Below, piece after piece: positions 61,801-64,000 of a DNA stretch of 64,000 nt. The first letter of the stretch is position 1, and every line of letters starts with the position of its first letter. Both the position numbers and the translations under genes were made by a program. The stretch is taken from contig NC_070564.1 in assembly GCF_026914185.1 (NCBI RefSeq), positions 6,448,001-6,512,000 of the forward strand, read 5' to 3'. Below the pieces are notes generated by a model. That model was not told the DNA's origin. It saw nothing but the letters and a program-made list of their open reading frames with translations, and searched no databases. The stretch is from Puccinia triticina (Eukaryota; Basidiomycota; Pucciniomycetes; Pucciniales; Pucciniaceae).

Positions 61801-63109
61801 TGATGACCGGTAATCTGCACTGCACCTGGCCGGTCATTGGGGGATCCAGTGTGTAGACGCCGCTCAATGACCGGGCTGTGCCAGCCATTGGTACGGCAGC
61901 CGGAGCTTCTGCCCCTCAAACTTTGTTTTCGAGGGGCTGTGTACCCGATCCGTGAGTATTTGGCAGGTTGAAAGCCCCGGAGGAGCGCTCCCGGGGGAGC
62001 GGGAGCCTGCGCTCAGGTTATTTTTTGTGTTTATTTTTCATCCTTTTTTTGTACCCAGCTGAGGGCTCCAAATCCTCCAAGAATTTGATGGAGGGGCAAG
62101 GAAAATCCCCTCTGCCGGTTGGCAGAAAAAAAAGTGAGAATTTCATAGTTTTGTGTTTGCAGTGCGCGAAGCGTTTTGAGCTACCGCGCACTGTGGCCGG
62201 GACGTCAAGTGGACGCCCCCTGCAGTGCGCAAAGAGTTTTTCTCAGTGCGTGAAGTACATCCGAAAAATAATTAATTAATTAAAATTGGGTTTTTTGGTA
62301 TTCTGATTGCATGATGATTTTGTGCATCATTTTAGAAGAATTTTGATATTACTTGCGGCGCGTAGAAATGAGTAGAAAAAAACCGGGTACGCACACGGAA
62401 AAGGGGGTACGCAAAAACCAGGTACAAACGCGGAAAAACCGGGTACAATTATTAAACCCCTTCTTTTTTGTGTTTTTTTTTATTTTTGGTCAGCAATTAT
62501 TCCTTGTAATTAGTCAGACAATTGTCTCATAAAATTCTCATCTTTTTCCCTCTGGTCAGAAATTTACAAGCCTTTTCAACGCAAAAAATGATCCCTTGGA
62601 AATTTGAATTTATTGGGCCACACATTATTTTTTGCGCGGCTTTTCCTTTGCAAAGGAAATCCTTGCAACAAAAACCCTTTTAAAATTTTATTTTGGTCCA
62701 CTGCATGGAAAATTGACAAGGTATTTTTTACAAATTTGGAAAAAATGGAACAATCTCCGTAAAATTACAACTCACTCGCAGCTTAACATAGTTTTACATG
62801 GCTTCAATCTTACAAAGCATAAGCCTTGTAAAATTTGACCCCCCGTAAACAATACAACCCCCTTGGCAGTGCGGATCAAAGGCATGGACTGGATAGCAGT
62901 GGTGAAGAAGCAGGTGAGCCAGGGCAGCTGAAGCGGGTTCCATCAGCGGAGGCACTGCCAGAAAAATTGGCTGGGCTGACAATATCCCAGTTGAACTGGG
63001 ATGCACTCAACCAAGTTAAACTCGGTTGATCTCAACTGATGAAATGTAAATCCAAGGCCCCTTGGATATTTCTTTGGTTAAGATCAATCAATTTTAATTA
63101 ATTGGTTGA
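61801..63109. other. Non-coding stretch
   Basis: Contains TGACCGG inverted repeats (61800-61880), the GCAGTGCGCGAAG repeat, ACCGGGTAC-type repeats (62385-62450) and TCAACTG/CAGTTGA palindromes from 62985. No supported gene. Confidence 0.45.
62159..62256 (+). repeat. GCAGTGCGCGAAG dispersed repeat, copy 2
   Basis: Plus-strand counterpart of 54488-54562. Confidence 0.6.
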
Positions 63110-63261
63110 CACTGCCAGTATATTTGGCTGGGATGAAGTCATCCCAGTTTAACTGGGATGCAATCAACTGATTTAAAATGGGTTGATCTCATCCAATGGC
63201 AGTGTGAGTGCATCCTAGTTAAACTAGGATGACTTAAACCCAGCCAAATATGCTTGCAGTG
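63110..63261. mobile_element. Palindrome-rich MITE
   Basis: 152 bp with ends CACTGCCAGTATATTTGGCT and inverse CCAAATATGCTTGCAGTG. The interior has CATCCCAGTTTAACTGGGAT and CATCCTAGTTAAACTAGGAT palindromes. A related half (CACTGCCAGAAAAATTGGCT) begins near 62951. No clear target duplication. Confidence 0.55.
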
Positions 63262-63816
63262 AGGGAGCTGGGGCGGAGGCACTGGTGAGAGACTGACTGC
63301 TGAGTGCTGGGGGCTAGACAGAGGATGTTGGAGGTAAATTGTTGGAGAGGAGCTGAGCCTGCACCATCTACCGGAGCTCCTCAGTTTTGGCTGGGACCAA
63401 CTAACCCTTTCGCATTACTAGAAGCGCAGCGGGAAGTGTTAAGTTCTGTGGAAACAAGTAACACGTACAACCCCCCCAAACGCTGGTGGCGTAACTGTTA
63501 CAGTTAATGCCGCAACCAACCAATAAAGAAGCATATAGCCTCATCTAGCCATAAGGGAAAACATACACTACCAGATGCAGGAATGACCCTGGAACCCGTC
63601 CGCATCAAGTGACCCCTGACGGCAATGATGGGAAGTTACATACGTTACAATATCTGAAGCGATTTTTGTAACGTAACTTTTTCCGTTATCTTCTCACCAG
63701 TTAAAGTTTTTTTTAACTTGAAGCAAGACCGGGCTCAGGAAACTTAACTTATGATTTTTCATTCCTCCTGAGCCCGGCAGTAACGTAACTTTCTTTTGAC
63801 AAAAAAAGTGAAATAA
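63262..63816. other. Non-coding stretch
   Basis: Contains ACCGGGCTCAGGA / TCCTGAGCCCGG inverted repeats (63729-63778) flanked by TAACGTAACTTT words (63669, 63781). Possibly a small hairpin element. No gene. Confidence 0.4.
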
Positions 63817-64000
63817 CGCTCTGGAGCGAGCTTGCTGCCGTCAGTTCAGTGCGCCGCGGCTGTACTGTCGGATTACACGTAAACCGACAGTACGACTGCG
63901 GCGCGTACAAACCCAGCTCGCTCTGGAGCAAGCTTGCTGCCGTCAGTTCAGTGCGCCGCGGCTGTACTGTCGGATTACACGTAAACCGACAGTACGACTG
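63817..64000. repeat. Start of a 102-bp tandem repeat with strong dyad
   Basis: CGCTCTGGAGC... at 63817 repeats at 63919 with one difference in the visible part (GAGCGAGC/GAGCAAGC). Each unit contains GCTGTACTGTCGG and CCGACAGTACGACTGC, an inverted pair around ATTACACGTAAA. The window ends inside the second unit. Confidence 0.8.

Overview
The window reads as repeat-dense nuclear DNA of a basidiomycete, most likely a rust fungus (Pucciniales). Genes have short GT-AG (and some GC-AG) introns, LTR retrotransposons and TA-flanked DNA transposons are nested in one another, and decay is concentrated at CpG, mostly TpCpG. The order-level guess is an inference; the sequence carries no rRNA, tRNA gene or conserved host marker that would fix it. 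No intact housekeeping gene was seen. Layout, left to right. 1-4413: a Ty1/copia element (Copia-1, + strand) cut by the window edge. 4415-5649, continuing at 11508-11521: a retrotransposon gag split by a complete, TSD-flanked copia element (Copia-2, - strand, 5650-11502). 11.5-16.9 kb: LTR-like debris, a solo LTR (13114-14004) and TA-flanked MITEs. 17011-27063: a complete Ty3 element (Ty3-A, + strand). It has two LTRs, a very long tRNA-Tyr-complementary primer site, five homologous intron-like repeats, and an integrase split by an 8-bp-TSD MITE. 27.4-28.6 kb: an acyltransferase pseudogene. 29.7-31.8 kb: a Helitron-like end, a PIF-type MITE and unrecognised remnants. 31804-40755: a second Ty3 element (Ty3-B, - strand, with a chromodomain-like integrase tail), split by a solo LTR of the same family as the one at 13.1 kb. 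41866-43158: a TIR element stuffed with a 33-bp minisatellite. 43.5-46.4 kb: Helitron-like termini and a MITE. 46579-50630: a Tc1-type DD34E transposon carrying an intron-rich transposase and a second, opposite-strand 593-aa gene with a SAM-like C-terminus. 50846-53601: a P-loop NTPase plus putative nuclease gene resembling the Crinkler-related (CR) proteins. 54-64 kb: dispersed repeats, a broken copia gag-protease (Copia-3), a truncated copia RT (Copia-4, - strand) and the start of a 102-bp tandem repeat with a strong dyad. The elements tell a layered insertion history. Copia-2 went into the older gag. Ty3-A went into a GCG-rich element and was then invaded by a MITE. A solo LTR sits in Ty3-B. 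Three insertions of one LTR family share 4-bp duplications of the form ACGN. Premature stops in otherwise continuous coding frames are almost always TGA, usually inside TTGA, and LTR-LTR differences are mainly CpG transitions. Both point to methylation- or RIP-like decay of TCGA sites. The most unusual items are the repeated introns of Ty3-A, the tRNA-Tyr priming sites of Ty3-A and Copia-2, the two-gene Tc1 transposon and the neighbouring NTPase gene with a 20-nt GT...AG interruption.
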